Shown here one piece after another: positions 17,809 to 26,251 of a DNA stretch of 64,000 nucleotides (within the stretch, counting starts at the first letter, position 1; each line of letters starts with the position of its first letter). The DNA lies in contig NZ_LMJA01000013.1 of the NCBI RefSeq assembly GCF_001428895.1, positions 1 through 64,000 of the forward strand, read 5' to 3'. This stretch comes from Mycobacterium sp. Root265 (GTDB lineage Bacteria > Actinomycetota > Actinomycetes > Mycobacteriales > Mycobacteriaceae). A program made the position numbers and the translations under genes. Under the pieces are notes generated by a model that did no database searches, had not been told where the DNA came from, and saw only the letters and a program-made list of their open reading frames with translations.

Positions 17809-18518
17809 CGGTCCTCCATGGTGATGGTGAAGGTCATCCGGTCCCCGCGGTACAGCGAGCGCCGCTGCTCGATCGGGACACCGTGCTGGTCGTAGGACAC
17901 CCGGTTCAGCAGGAACATCGGGGTGCGCGCGTCGACAGTGAGCAGCGCTGACTCCCGCGCGTCCGGCAACGCGGTGTCGATGGTGTCGACCGTGCGCCCG
18001 AATGTCACTCCCCTGCTGCGGATTTCGGCGTACAGCGAGGTCCGGTAGTCGAATGTTTCGCGCAGGCCGGGATAGCGCTGGGCCGGCAGCTTCGAGGTTT
18101 CCAGCCCGACCCGCACCCCGTCGGTGGTGAAGACGCGCTCGAGCTGGATCACCGGTGCACCCACCTCCACCCGCAACACCCCGGCAAGCACCTCGTCGGC
18201 TTCCAGGTGCGTCCAGCCGACCAGGAACCGGTCCACGCTGTGCCCCTCATCGCGGGCGGCCTCGGTGTAGGACCCCATGCCCAGCGGCTGCAACAGCTTG
18301 GGGGCGGCGACCACGGTGGTGCGCCCGCGCCGTTCGACCCGGCCCGCCAGCAGCAGCTCCCGGACGGCCTGACGGACCGTCTCGCGGGCCACGTCGAACA
18401 TTTCGGCGATCTCGCGTTCGGCCGGGAACGGGTCGCCCACCTGCAGCCCGTCCAGCATCCCATCGAGCTGCGCGCGCACGACCTGATGCTTCAGCACCCG
18501 GGGCTGCGCGCTGCTCAT
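17805..18518 (-). CDS. phnF: GntR/HutC-family repressor PhnF
   Basis: A 237-residue GntR-type regulator. The winged helix is at about residues 5-70 (FPAEREIAEMFDVARETVRQAV), followed by a UTRA/HutC ligand domain with GAPVIQLERVF and PMFLLNRVSYD. The start at 18518 has AGAAGG 6 nt upstream; the longer frame is spurious. It is divergent from the HAD-phnDCE operon, and TGG-N6-CCA type palindromes lie in the gap. In M. smegmatis, PhnF represses phnDCE through TGGTATAGACCA sites and responds to phosphate status, and the layout here is the same. Confidence 0.92.
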   Translation of the reverse strand: MSSAQPRVLKHQVVRAQLDGMLDGLQVGDPFPAEREIAEMFDVARETVRQAVRELLLAGRVERRGRTTVVAAPKLLQPLGMGSYTEAARDEGHSVDRFLVGWTHLEADEVLAGVLRVEVGAPVIQLERVFTTDGVRVGLETSKLPAQRYPGLRETFDYRTSLYAEIRSRGVTFGRTVDTIDTALPDARESALLTVDARTPMFLLNRVSYDQHGVPIEQRRSLYRGDRMTFTITMEDR

Positions 18519-18542
18519 CACCCTTCTGACCATAGCAAACGC

Positions 18543-18566
18543 TGGCATAGACCATGGTCTAGACCA
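18543..18566. promoter_or_regulatory. PhnF operator, tandem pair
   Basis: The perfect palindrome TGGTCTAGACCA (18555-18566) directly adjoins a looser copy TGGCATAGACCA (18543-18554). Both are close to the reported PhnF site and lie 25-48 bp upstream of the phnF start, well placed for autorepression. Confidence 0.75.
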
Positions 18567-18612
18567 AGCTGTCGAGTGTTGTTCACCGACCGTTCGCCAT
18601 CGATACACGCCT

Positions 18613-18624
18613 TGGTATAGACCA
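18613..18624. promoter_or_regulatory. PhnF operator upstream of the HAD-phnDCE operon
   Basis: TGGTATAGACCA equals the PhnF site described in M. smegmatis and lies 17 bp before the ATG of the first structural gene. The internal TATAGA could double as the -10 box, so binding would cover the promoter. Confidence 0.8.
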
Positions 18625-18641
18625 ACTGTCAGGGTGGCACC

Positions 18642-19319
18642 ATGCAACCGATCGAACTGGCCGTGCTCGACATGGCGGGCACCACCGTGACCGACGACGG
18701 ACTGGTGCTGCGCGCCTTCGACGAGGCCGCCACCGCCGTCGGGGTGCCCGGGTCCGGCGAGGAACGCGAATCGGCCCGCACCTACGTACGCGACACCATG
18801 GGCCAGTCCAAGATCGAGGTGTTCCGCCACCTCTTCGGCGCCGAGGACCGCGCCCAGCAGGCCAACGCGACCTTCGAGCAGGCCTACACCGACAGCATCG
18901 ACGGCGGCATCGCCCCGGTGCCCGGCGCCACCGAGGCGATCACCCGATTGCGCGAGGCCGGCGTGAAGGTCGCACTCAGCACCGGCTTCAGCCCAGCCAC
19001 CCAGCAGCGCATCATCGACGCGCTCGACTGGGCCGACATCGCCGACCTGGTGCTCGCCCCCGGCGACGGCGGGCGCGGGCGCCCCTATCCCGACCTGATC
19101 CTGAACGCGTTGCTGCGCACCGGCATCGACGATGTCGCCAAGGTCGCCGTGCTGGGCGACACGACCAGCGACATCCTGTCCGGCCTGCGCGCCGGCGCCT
19201 CGATCGTCGCAGGCACCCTGACCGGCGCCCACGACGCCGACACCCTGACCGCCGCCGGAGCCACCCACGTCGTGGCCTCGGTCGCAGATTTCCCCGCCCT
19301 CTTCCTTCCCCTGTCCTGA
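18642..19319 (+). CDS. phosphonatase-like HAD hydrolase
   Basis: A 225-residue HAD-superfamily hydrolase. Motif I is LDMAGTTVTDDG (Asp nucleophile at residue 9), motif II the Ser/Thr in ALSTGFSP near 110, and motif III/IV GDTTSDILSG near 168. The D-M-A-G-T-T variant is typical of phosphonoacetaldehyde hydrolase and its 'phosphonatase-like' sisters. The Lys of the cap that forms a Schiff base in true PhnX cannot be identified with confidence. It is the first gene after the PhnF sites, 15 bp before phnD. It could release phosphate from an imported phosphonate or phosphate ester; the substrate is unknown. Confidence 0.87.
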   Translation: MQPIELAVLDMAGTTVTDDGLVLRAFDEAATAVGVPGSGEERESARTYVRDTMGQSKIEVFRHLFGAEDRAQQANATFEQAYTDSIDGGIAPVPGATEAITRLREAGVKVALSTGFSPATQQRIIDALDWADIADLVLAPGDGGRGRPYPDLILNALLRTGIDDVAKVAVLGDTTSDILSGLRAGASIVAGTLTGAHDADTLTAAGATHVVASVADFPALFLPLS

Positions 19320-19334
19320 AAGGACCTCTCAGAC

Positions 19335-20294
19335 ATGAAGATCCGTATCGCCGTAGTGGCAGCAGCTGCCGCCGCCCTCGCCCTGTCCGGTTGTTCGAGC
19401 AGCGATTTCGGCTCTGAGGCCGCCAATGCCCAGGGCTTCCCGGAGACCATCACCTTGGCCGCCATCCCGGCCGAGAACTCCTCGGACCTCAAGGCCAGCT
19501 ACGCACCCCTGATCAACCTGCTGGAGAAGGAAACCGGCTCCAAGGTCGAGTTCGTGCAGGCCTCCGACTACGCCGGTGTCGTCGAGGGCATGATCGCCGA
19601 GAATGTCGATCTCGCCTTCTTCGGCCCCTTCGCCTATGTGGTGGCGAAGGTCAACGGCGCCAAGATCACCCCGCTCGGCGCGGTGATCGGCGAGGAGGGC
19701 GAGCAGCCCGGCTACCAGTCCTACGGCCTGACCCGCTCCGATGTCGCGGATATCAACGGCCTCAAAGACTTTGCCGGCAAGAAGGTCTGCTTCGTGGACC
19801 CCGGTTCCACCTCCGGTTTCCTGTACCCGACGGCGGGCCTCATCGAGGAAGGCGTCATCAAGTCCGGGTCGGAAGCCGATATCTCGGCCGCCATGTCACC
19901 GGTCTTCGCCGGCGGGCATGACGCCTCGGCGCTGTCCATCGCCAACGGTGACTGCGACGCCGGTTTCGCATTCGACACCATGGTCGACCAGACCATGATC
20001 GAGAAGGGCGATCTGCAGCCCGGTCAGCTCAAGACGGTGTGGAAGTCGGAGATGATCGCGGGCTCGGTGTTCGCGGCCAACGACTCGCTGGGCACGGAGG
20101 CGATCGACAAGCTCAAGACCCTCTTCGCCGAGAAGGTGAATGTGGAAAGCTTTGAGGCCGAGGGCTTCTGCAAGGGCGACGAATGCCGCATCACCGACGA
20201 ACGCGCCTGGGGTGTCGTCCCGGCGTCTGACGCCGACTACGACGGTGTGCGCCACGTCTGTGACGTCACCGGCTCCGAGAAGTGCAAGGGCTGA
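19335..20294 (+). CDS. phnD: phosphate/phosphite/phosphonate ABC transporter lipoprotein PhnD
   Basis: A 319-residue periplasmic-binding protein. A signal peptide ends in the lipobox LALSGC (Cys20), so it is lipid-anchored outside the membrane. The PhnD-family core includes NSSDLKASYAPLINLL, SDYAGVVEGM, LAFFGPFAYVVA and CFVDPGSTSGFLYP (oxyanion loop). It captures phosphate-like oxyanions for the PhnC/PhnE importer; the M. smegmatis homologue works in phosphate uptake. A GAAAGGACC ribosome site precedes the ATG. Confidence 0.93.
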   Translation: MKIRIAVVAAAAAALALSGCSSSDFGSEAANAQGFPETITLAAIPAENSSDLKASYAPLINLLEKETGSKVEFVQASDYAGVVEGMIAENVDLAFFGPFAYVVAKVNGAKITPLGAVIGEEGEQPGYQSYGLTRSDVADINGLKDFAGKKVCFVDPGSTSGFLYPTAGLIEEGVIKSGSEADISAAMSPVFAGGHDASALSIANGDCDAGFAFDTMVDQTMIEKGDLQPGQLKTVWKSEMIAGSVFAANDSLGTEAIDKLKTLFAEKVNVESFEAEGFCKGDECRITDERAWGVVPASDADYDGVRHVCDVTGSEKCKG

Positions 20295-20296
20295 TC

Positions 20297-21115
20297 ATGA
20301 CGCTCCCGGCCGGCCCCGGCCATCCCGTCGCGGGCGACGACCTGGTCGTCGTCGCCCGCGACGTCACCAAGAAGTTCGGTGACACCCTGGCGCTGAACAA
20401 TGTCTCACTGGATGTTCGGCGCAGTGAATTGCTGGTACTGCTCGGGCTTTCCGGCTCCGGTAAATCGACGCTGTTGCGCTGCTTCAACGGGCTGCACCCG
20501 GTCGACTCCGGCCGGATCGACGTCGGCGGTACCCGTGTCGACCAGGCCTCGGCGGCCCACCTGCGCGCGCTGCGCACCCGGGTCGGCTTCGTGTTCCAGC
20601 ATTTCAACCTGGTCGGCCGGCTCAGCTGCCTGGAGAACGTCCTGATCGGTGGTCTCGGGCAACTCACGTTCCCCCGCTACGGTGCCCTGACCTACCCGAA
20701 GCACATGCGGGCGGCCGCCATGTCGCACCTCGACCGGGTCGGCCTCGCGGACTTCGCCGAACGCCGCGCCGACACCCTGTCCGGCGGGCAGCAGCAGCGC
20801 ATCGCCATCGCACGCACGCTCATGCAGCGCCCGGCGCTGCTGCTGGCCGACGAGCCGGTTGCCTCACTCGACCCCGAAAATGCCGGTGTCGTCATGGATC
20901 TGCTGTTCCAGATCTGCGTCGAGGAAAAGCTCACCGTGGTCTGCACCTTGCATCAGGTCGATCTCGCGCTGGGCTGGGCGCACCGGCTGGTGGGTCTGCG
21001 CAACGGCGAGAAGGTCCTCGACCGGCCGGCGGTCGGCATGACCCGCGACGAGGTCATGGCGATCTACCAACGCGTCGACCCGACCAGCGAGACCGCCGCG
21101 AAGCAACGCTCATGA
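20297..21115 (+). CDS. phnC: ABC transporter ATPase PhnC
   Basis: A 272-residue ABC ATPase. Walker A is GLSGSGKST, the signature LSGGQQQR, Walker B ALLLADEP, and the H-loop His lies in CTLHQVD. I chose the ATG at 20297, which follows the phnD stop by 2 bp. It overlaps phnE by 4 bp (ATGA). It energises import through PhnE with PhnD as the receptor. Confidence 0.94.
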   Translation: MTLPAGPGHPVAGDDLVVVARDVTKKFGDTLALNNVSLDVRRSELLVLLGLSGSGKSTLLRCFNGLHPVDSGRIDVGGTRVDQASAAHLRALRTRVGFVFQHFNLVGRLSCLENVLIGGLGQLTFPRYGALTYPKHMRAAAMSHLDRVGLADFAERRADTLSGGQQQRIAIARTLMQRPALLLADEPVASLDPENAGVVMDLLFQICVEEKLTVVCTLHQVDLALGWAHRLVGLRNGEKVLDRPAVGMTRDEVMAIYQRVDPTSETAAKQRS

Positions 21116-22698
21116 GCGCACCCGTCGCGGAACGCCCCTCCGCGCCGCCACGCGAGAAGCGCGCGCTGCCAGGCCTCCTGCACCTCGTGACCGTGGCGGC
21201 GCTGGTCGCCACCATGGTGTCGGCCTGGTCCATCGACTTCTTCCCGTCCGAGCTCATCGACGGATTCGACGAGGTCCTGCGCCTGCTGGAACGCATGCTG
21301 CCACCGCGCCTCGACGACCCGGGCCGCATCGGCGTCCTGGCCGTCGAGACCCTTCTGATGGCGGTGCTGGGCACCGTCCTCGCAGCAATCGTCTCGATTC
21401 CGTTGGCGTTCATGGCGGCCCGCAACACCACCCCGCATCCGGCCGTCTACGCCGCGGCCAGGGCGATCATCACGTTCTGCCGGGCCATGCCCGATCTGCT
21501 GTTCGCGGTGCTGTTCGTGCGCGCGCTCGGCATCGGCGTGCTCCCCGGCATCCTCGCGCTGGCGCTGCACTCCATCGGCATGCTGGCCAAGCTGTTCGCC
21601 GACGCCATCGAGCAGACCGATCCGGGCCCGCGCGAAGCGGTCCGCAGCACCGGCGTCGGTTACTTCCGCGAGATGCTGAACGCCGTCATCCCCCAGGTCA
21701 TCCCGTCCTGGATCGGCACCTTCGTCTACCGCATCGACATCAATCTGCGGATGTCGGTGGTGCTCGGCTTCGTCGGCGCCGGCGGTATCGGTTTCGCCCT
21801 GCAGGACGCCCTGCGCGGGCTGATCTATCCCCGCGCCCTCGGCATCGTCTGCGTCATCCTGGTGATCATCGTCGCGATGGAACTGCTGTCCATCGTGATC
21901 CGACGAATGTTGTTGGCGCCGGGGCAGTCCGATCCTCGCCGTGACCGGGCGATGCGCTTCGCGTTCTCCGGTCTGCTGCTCGGCACCATCGTCGCGGCCT
22001 TCGCGGTGCTGCGGATCAATCCACTGTCTTTGTTCACCTGGGTCGTCCCGTCGGCCGAGGTGTTCACCCGGATGGTGCCGCCCAACTTCGGCGCGCTGGG
22101 CTGGGACCTGTTCGACGCCGCCGCGCAGACCGTGGCGATCGGCGTGGTGTCCACCGCGATCGGCGTGGTGTTGTCCATCCCGGTGGGAATCCTGGCCGCC
22201 CGCAACGTCACCCCGGGACCGACGGTGTACTGGCTGGCGCGCGGCTGGATCCTGGCGGTCCGCGCGGTACCCGAACTCATCCTGGCCGTGGTGTTCGTCG
22301 CCGCGCTGGGCCTGGGCCCGATCGCGGGAACCTGCGCGCTGGCCATCGGGTCGGTCGGCTTCCTGGCCAAACTCGTCGCCGACGCGGTCGAGGAGATCGA
22401 TCCCGGGCCGATGGAGGCGGTGCGCTCGGTGGGCGCCGGATGGTGGAAGACGTTGTTCTCCGCGGTCATTCCGCAGTCGATGCCCGCGCTGGTCGGATCG
22501 AGCCTGTATCTGTTCGACGTCAACGTGCGCACCTCCACGGTGCTGGGCATCGTGGGCGCCGGCGGAGTGGGGTTCCTGCTCTTCGAGTCGATCAGGACGC
22601 TGAACTTCGATGTGGCCGGCGCGATCGTGATCGTCATCTTCGTCATCGTGTACTCGATCGAAAGGCTGTCCGGATGGATACGTTCGCGCCTGGTGTGA
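21112..22698 (+). CDS. phnE: fused double permease PhnE
   Basis: A 528-residue inner-membrane protein with two permease units in one chain (about 60-265 and 320-525). Each holds the ABC-permease EAA loop: EAVRSTGVGY...FVGAGGIGF in the first, EAVRSVGAGW...IVGAGGVGF in the second. Usual PhnE is a single unit of about 260-290 residues that dimerises, so the fusion supplies both halves of the channel. The two units are diverged, not recent copies. It overlaps phnC by 4 bp and the alcohol dehydrogenase gene by 25 bp. Confidence 0.93.
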   Translation: MSAPVAERPSAPPREKRALPGLLHLVTVAALVATMVSAWSIDFFPSELIDGFDEVLRLLERMLPPRLDDPGRIGVLAVETLLMAVLGTVLAAIVSIPLAFMAARNTTPHPAVYAAARAIITFCRAMPDLLFAVLFVRALGIGVLPGILALALHSIGMLAKLFADAIEQTDPGPREAVRSTGVGYFREMLNAVIPQVIPSWIGTFVYRIDINLRMSVVLGFVGAGGIGFALQDALRGLIYPRALGIVCVILVIIVAMELLSIVIRRMLLAPGQSDPRRDRAMRFAFSGLLLGTIVAAFAVLRINPLSLFTWVVPSAEVFTRMVPPNFGALGWDLFDAAAQTVAIGVVSTAIGVVLSIPVGILAARNVTPGPTVYWLARGWILAVRAVPELILAVVFVAALGLGPIAGTCALAIGSVGFLAKLVADAVEEIDPGPMEAVRSVGAGWWKTLFSAVIPQSMPALVGSSLYLFDVNVRTSTVLGIVGAGGVGFLLFESIRTLNFDVAGAIVIVIFVIVYSIERLSGWIRSRLV

Positions 22699-23690
22699 CC
22701 ACCGCCGCGGTGTGGACGGGCGGATCGGCGATCTCGCTGGAGAAGGTCGACATTCCGCGCCTGCGCGACGGCGAGACCCTGGTGCGGGTGCGGCTGGCCA
22801 CCATCTGCGGCAGCGATCTGCACACCGTGACCGGGCGCCGGCCCGCCCCGTGTCCGTCGGTGCTCGGGCATGAGGCGGTCGGCGATGTCGTCGCCGTCGG
22901 ACCCGGTGCGACTGCCGAACCGGGACAACGCATCGTCTGGTCGGTGACGGTCAGCTGTGGCGATTGCTCCCGGTGCGCGGCCGGACGGACGGCAAAGTGC
23001 ACGTCGGTACGCAAGACCGGCCACGAACCCTTCGACGGGGACTGGCCGCTGTCGGGTTCCTACGCCGAGCACATCGTGCTGCCACGCGGCACCACCGTCA
23101 GCGTGGTGCCCGGCCGGATGCCCGACGCCGTCGCCGCACCGGCGGCCTGCGCGACGGCCACCGTGATGGCGACGCTGGAAGCGGCGGGTCGGCTGACCGG
23201 CAGACGGGTGCTGATCGGCGGGGCCGGGATGCTCGGGCTGACCGCCGTCGCCGCCTGCCTGGATGCCGGAGCGCAGGTCCAGGTGATCGACAACCACGCC
23301 GACCGGCTCGCGCTGGCCACCGGGTTCGGGGCACTGCCCAGCGACGGCGCACCGGTCGATGTGGCCATCGACTACACCGGCTCCACCGAGGCGGTGGGCG
23401 CGGCACTGTCCCGGCTCGATACCGGCGGCGTGCTCGTACTGGCCGGATCGGTCACGCCCGGCCCCGCACTGGCCGTGGACCCGGAGACGGTGGTCCGGCG
23501 CTGGCTGACCATCACCGGGGTGCACAACTACGAGCCCCGGCACCTGCATCAGGCGGTGCGCTTCCTGGACCGCACCCTGCACCGGCATCCGTGGCACCGA
23601 CTGGTCACCGACCCGGTTCCGCTGGCCGACCTGTCGGCTGCGCTGCGCCCGCCGCCGACACGGACGTTGCGCACCGCGGTGGCGCCCTGA
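22674..23690 (+). CDS. zinc-dependent alcohol dehydrogenase of the phosphonate-associated type
   Basis: A 338-residue medium-chain dehydrogenase. The catalytic zinc region is TICGSDLHT and LGHEAVGD, the structural zinc cysteines CGDCSRCAAGRTAKC, and the NAD-binding GGAGMLGL near 185. The ATG at 22674 lies inside the end of phnE with AAAGG 10 nt before it. It resembles the family of alcohol dehydrogenases found in phosphonate clusters (the TIGR03366 group, by memory). It probably oxidises a hydroxy-phosphonate or the alcohol left after dephosphorylation; the substrate is unproven. Confidence 0.86.
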   Translation: MDTFAPGVTTAAVWTGGSAISLEKVDIPRLRDGETLVRVRLATICGSDLHTVTGRRPAPCPSVLGHEAVGDVVAVGPGATAEPGQRIVWSVTVSCGDCSRCAAGRTAKCTSVRKTGHEPFDGDWPLSGSYAEHIVLPRGTTVSVVPGRMPDAVAAPAACATATVMATLEAAGRLTGRRVLIGGAGMLGLTAVAACLDAGAQVQVIDNHADRLALATGFGALPSDGAPVDVAIDYTGSTEAVGAALSRLDTGGVLVLAGSVTPGPALAVDPETVVRRWLTITGVHNYEPRHLHQAVRFLDRTLHRHPWHRLVTDPVPLADLSAALRPPPTRTLRTAVAP

Positions 23691-23739
23691 CGCTGTGTAC
23701 GTTTTTGGGGCGAGCGATGCGACGGGAAAGAGGTAAAAC

Positions 23740-24105
23740 ATGTCCAATACCGGTTTCTGGATAGCATGGGGACTGCCGACGCAGGGCCGCGAACCGCAGG
23801 CCCTCGCCACGTTGAAATCCTCGCGGACCTTCTTGGCCGAGCTGGCCGACGGCGGACGGATCGAACGTTTCGACGTAGTGGTCCTGCGACCGCAGAGCAG
23901 CGAACTCGGGGGCTTCATCCTGATCCAGGGCAGCACCCAGCAGATCGACCAGTTGCGGCGCGCCCCGGATTTTGAGCGTTGGGTCAACACGGTGCAGTTG
24001 GTCGCCGACCGGGTCGGCATCGTGGACGCCTGGGTCAACGACGGCCTCGACGAGGCCACCGACCTGTACACCGACGCCCTGCGCGAGGCCGGTCTGATCG
24101 ACTGA
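23740..24105 (+). CDS. conserved hypothetical protein
   Basis: An unrecognised 121-residue soluble protein with aromatic and hydrophobic strands (TGFWIAWGLP, VVVLRPQSSELGGFILIQG) alternating with helices. It resembles small ferredoxin-like alpha/beta-barrel domains, though that is only a pattern impression. GAAAGAGG precedes its ATG. It is 49 bp after the alcohol dehydrogenase and before a secreted protein gene, so operon membership is unclear. Confidence 0.8.
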   Translation: MSNTGFWIAWGLPTQGREPQALATLKSSRTFLAELADGGRIERFDVVVLRPQSSELGGFILIQGSTQQIDQLRRAPDFERWVNTVQLVADRVGIVDAWVNDGLDEATDLYTDALREAGLID

Positions 24106-24227
24106 AAGACCAGCTCGACCGCGACCGCTGGGGCCGGTGGGGTATTTGCCTCTTCCACTATCGGCGCCGCTGAGGTTTGATGGGGACTACTTGTTGGGCC
24201 GGGGGCGGACAGCACGGAGACTCCTTC

Positions 24228-26249
24228 ATGGGCACAGCAACATATGTCGGGCGGGATGGCGAGATCACCGCCAAGCGGGGTGCACTGGCAATAGGCCGGG
24301 TCGGGGGCCTGGCCGTGGCACTCGGCGTCGGCACCGCGATAGCCACTGGGCACGGTATTGCCACGGCCGATCCCGGCGACCCGTCGTCCGGCTCCCCAGC
24401 CAAGGACTCCACCGCCAGTTCGGCCGGACCCGAGTCGACCTCCGGTTCCGGCGACAAGACCGAAACCGCGGGCACCGAGACGGATGAGAAACCGGCGAAG
24501 CCGGACGCCGACCCGGAGACCGAGACCATCAAGGATCCGGAGACGCCGGACAAACCGACCACCAAGAAGCCGCGACCCAGCCTGCGCACCGCCGGCAAGA
24601 CCGCACTCTCACCGAAGCGGGCCGGCAGACCGGCGGCCGCCGAGGTGACCGAGCAGACGGCCACCGCGCCGGCCACCCCCGCGCCGGTGACGACGACGCC
24701 CATCGCGGCCGAGCCGGCCCGAGCCGCCGACCCCACCGACACCCTCCAGACCGCGGACAGGGTGGCGGTCTTCGCCTCCGCCCGCACGCTGGCGTCCTCG
24801 GACGCGGTGCAGGTCGAACGACGGGTCGCACCCATCACGGCAGCCCCGCCGAACCCGGTGACCGCGGTCGTCAAGGTGGTCTCCAAGGTGCTGGACTGGG
24901 CGGCCGGGGTGATCCCCGGCTCACCGTCGAGCCCGACGCTGGCCTGGACCCTGCTGGCCTTCGCCCGCCGCGAGGTCGACAACCTGCTGACGCGGCTGGA
25001 CCCGAGCGGTGCCGCCGCCACCGGAGGCGTTGCCTCCGACAACGTCTCGCTGGCACTGGCCGCCGCCAATGCACGCCCCGGGTTCCCGTGGCCGGGCGCG
25101 CAGGTCAGCGGTTCCACCCAATTCGTCGACTGGGTGACCGGTAACTTCCCGCCGAACGATACGTTGAACCGTTACGGTATCTGGGGTACTGACATCGGCA
25201 CCATGTGGGACAACGGGATTCCCGATGACCCGAGCACTCCGATCAACGAGCACCAGGTACTGATCGCCTTCGGCGACACCTTCGGCGGGCCTAACATGAC
25301 CGGGACCTGGCGCCTGAACACGCTGTTCCGGAGTTCCGACATCGTTCTTGGGGATGGCATGGCGGTACCGGATGGACAATGGTTCAACGGCAACATGTTC
25401 GGTGGGTCTCCCTTGTGGGAGAAGTACTACGCACGCCAGATCATCCTGCCGGAACGGCTGCCCTCCGGGCTGCCGACCGGAGTGACCCTGATCCCGACGG
25501 CCGGCATCTCTGTCCCCACTCCAGGCACCAAGTACGGTGCAACGCAGTACCTCAGCTTTATGTCGGTCAAACAGTGGGGCGCCGCCGGGCAATGGACCAC
25601 CAACTACTCGGCGATCGCTTATTCCGAGGACAACGGCGAGAACTGGTACATTTCACCGGCGAGCGTTCGCACAAACTTCGGCGGCAACAGCAACTTTCAG
25701 CAAGCATCCTTCGTTCGGCCGGGCGACGGATTCGTGTACGCCTATGGGACACCGAATGGGCGGCAGGGCGAGGCCTTCGTTTCTCGAGTTCTCGAGAAGG
25801 ACATCCTCGACGTCACCAAGTACGAATATTTCAGCCAGGGCAATCCAGGCTGGTTCTTCGGGTTCGGCTCGTATCCCGCCGGGTGGTACAAGAACGACCC
25901 GGCGAAGGCGAGCCCGATCTTCGGTAGGGAACAAGGCGCTTGCGGAGTGGCGAAAGCTGGTAACCAGGTCAGCGAAATGTCGGTGCAGTACAACAAGACG
26001 CTAAAAAAGTACGTTGCTATGCACGGCGACCAGTTCAACAACATCGTGATGCGCACCTCGGATACCCCGACGGGCAATTGGTCGGGCCCGACCGTCGTGA
26101 TGGGCCAGCAGAACGGCGGCATCTACGCGCCGATGATGCACCCGTGGTCGCCGTCCACCCTTGGCACCGGCACCGATCTGTACTGGAACCTGTCGATCTG
26201 GAGCGAGTACAACGTCATGCTCATGAAGACCGACCTCACCAAGCTGTAG
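24228..26249 (+). CDS. secreted DUF4185-type protein with low-complexity N-terminus
   Basis: A 673-residue exported protein. A hydrophobic signal segment (about 20-45, ending near HGIATADP) is followed by a long Pro/Thr/Ala/Lys/Glu-rich linker (about 45-205). A DUF4185-like catalytic-looking domain lies at about 290-670, with GIWGTDIGTMWDNG, LIAFGDTFGG, AIAYSEDNGENW and MHPWSPS. DUF4185 is a five-blade propeller-like family related in pattern to glycoside hydrolases; no activity is known to me. The domain's codons are more AT-rich than those of the linker and neighbours (for example around 25,980-26,040). The ATG at 24228 has a GGAGA site; the 17-residue upstream extension is unlikely. Confidence 0.86.
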   Translation: MGTATYVGRDGEITAKRGALAIGRVGGLAVALGVGTAIATGHGIATADPGDPSSGSPAKDSTASSAGPESTSGSGDKTETAGTETDEKPAKPDADPETETIKDPETPDKPTTKKPRPSLRTAGKTALSPKRAGRPAAAEVTEQTATAPATPAPVTTTPIAAEPARAADPTDTLQTADRVAVFASARTLASSDAVQVERRVAPITAAPPNPVTAVVKVVSKVLDWAAGVIPGSPSSPTLAWTLLAFARREVDNLLTRLDPSGAAATGGVASDNVSLALAAANARPGFPWPGAQVSGSTQFVDWVTGNFPPNDTLNRYGIWGTDIGTMWDNGIPDDPSTPINEHQVLIAFGDTFGGPNMTGTWRLNTLFRSSDIVLGDGMAVPDGQWFNGNMFGGSPLWEKYYARQIILPERLPSGLPTGVTLIPTAGISVPTPGTKYGATQYLSFMSVKQWGAAGQWTTNYSAIAYSEDNGENWYISPASVRTNFGGNSNFQQASFVRPGDGFVYAYGTPNGRQGEAFVSRVLEKDILDVTKYEYFSQGNPGWFFGFGSYPAGWYKNDPAKASPIFGREQGACGVAKAGNQVSEMSVQYNKTLKKYVAMHGDQFNNIVMRTSDTPTGNWSGPTVVMGQQNGGIYAPMMHPWSPSTLGTGTDLYWNLSIWSEYNVMLMKTDLTKL

Positions 26250-26251
26250 CC

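Noticed and set aside
21825-24353. 842-codon minus-strand open frame opposite phnE and the alcohol dehydrogenase
   Set aside because: Composition is Ser/Arg/Pro/Thr-rich and it is antisense to several well-supported genes; no recognisable domain.
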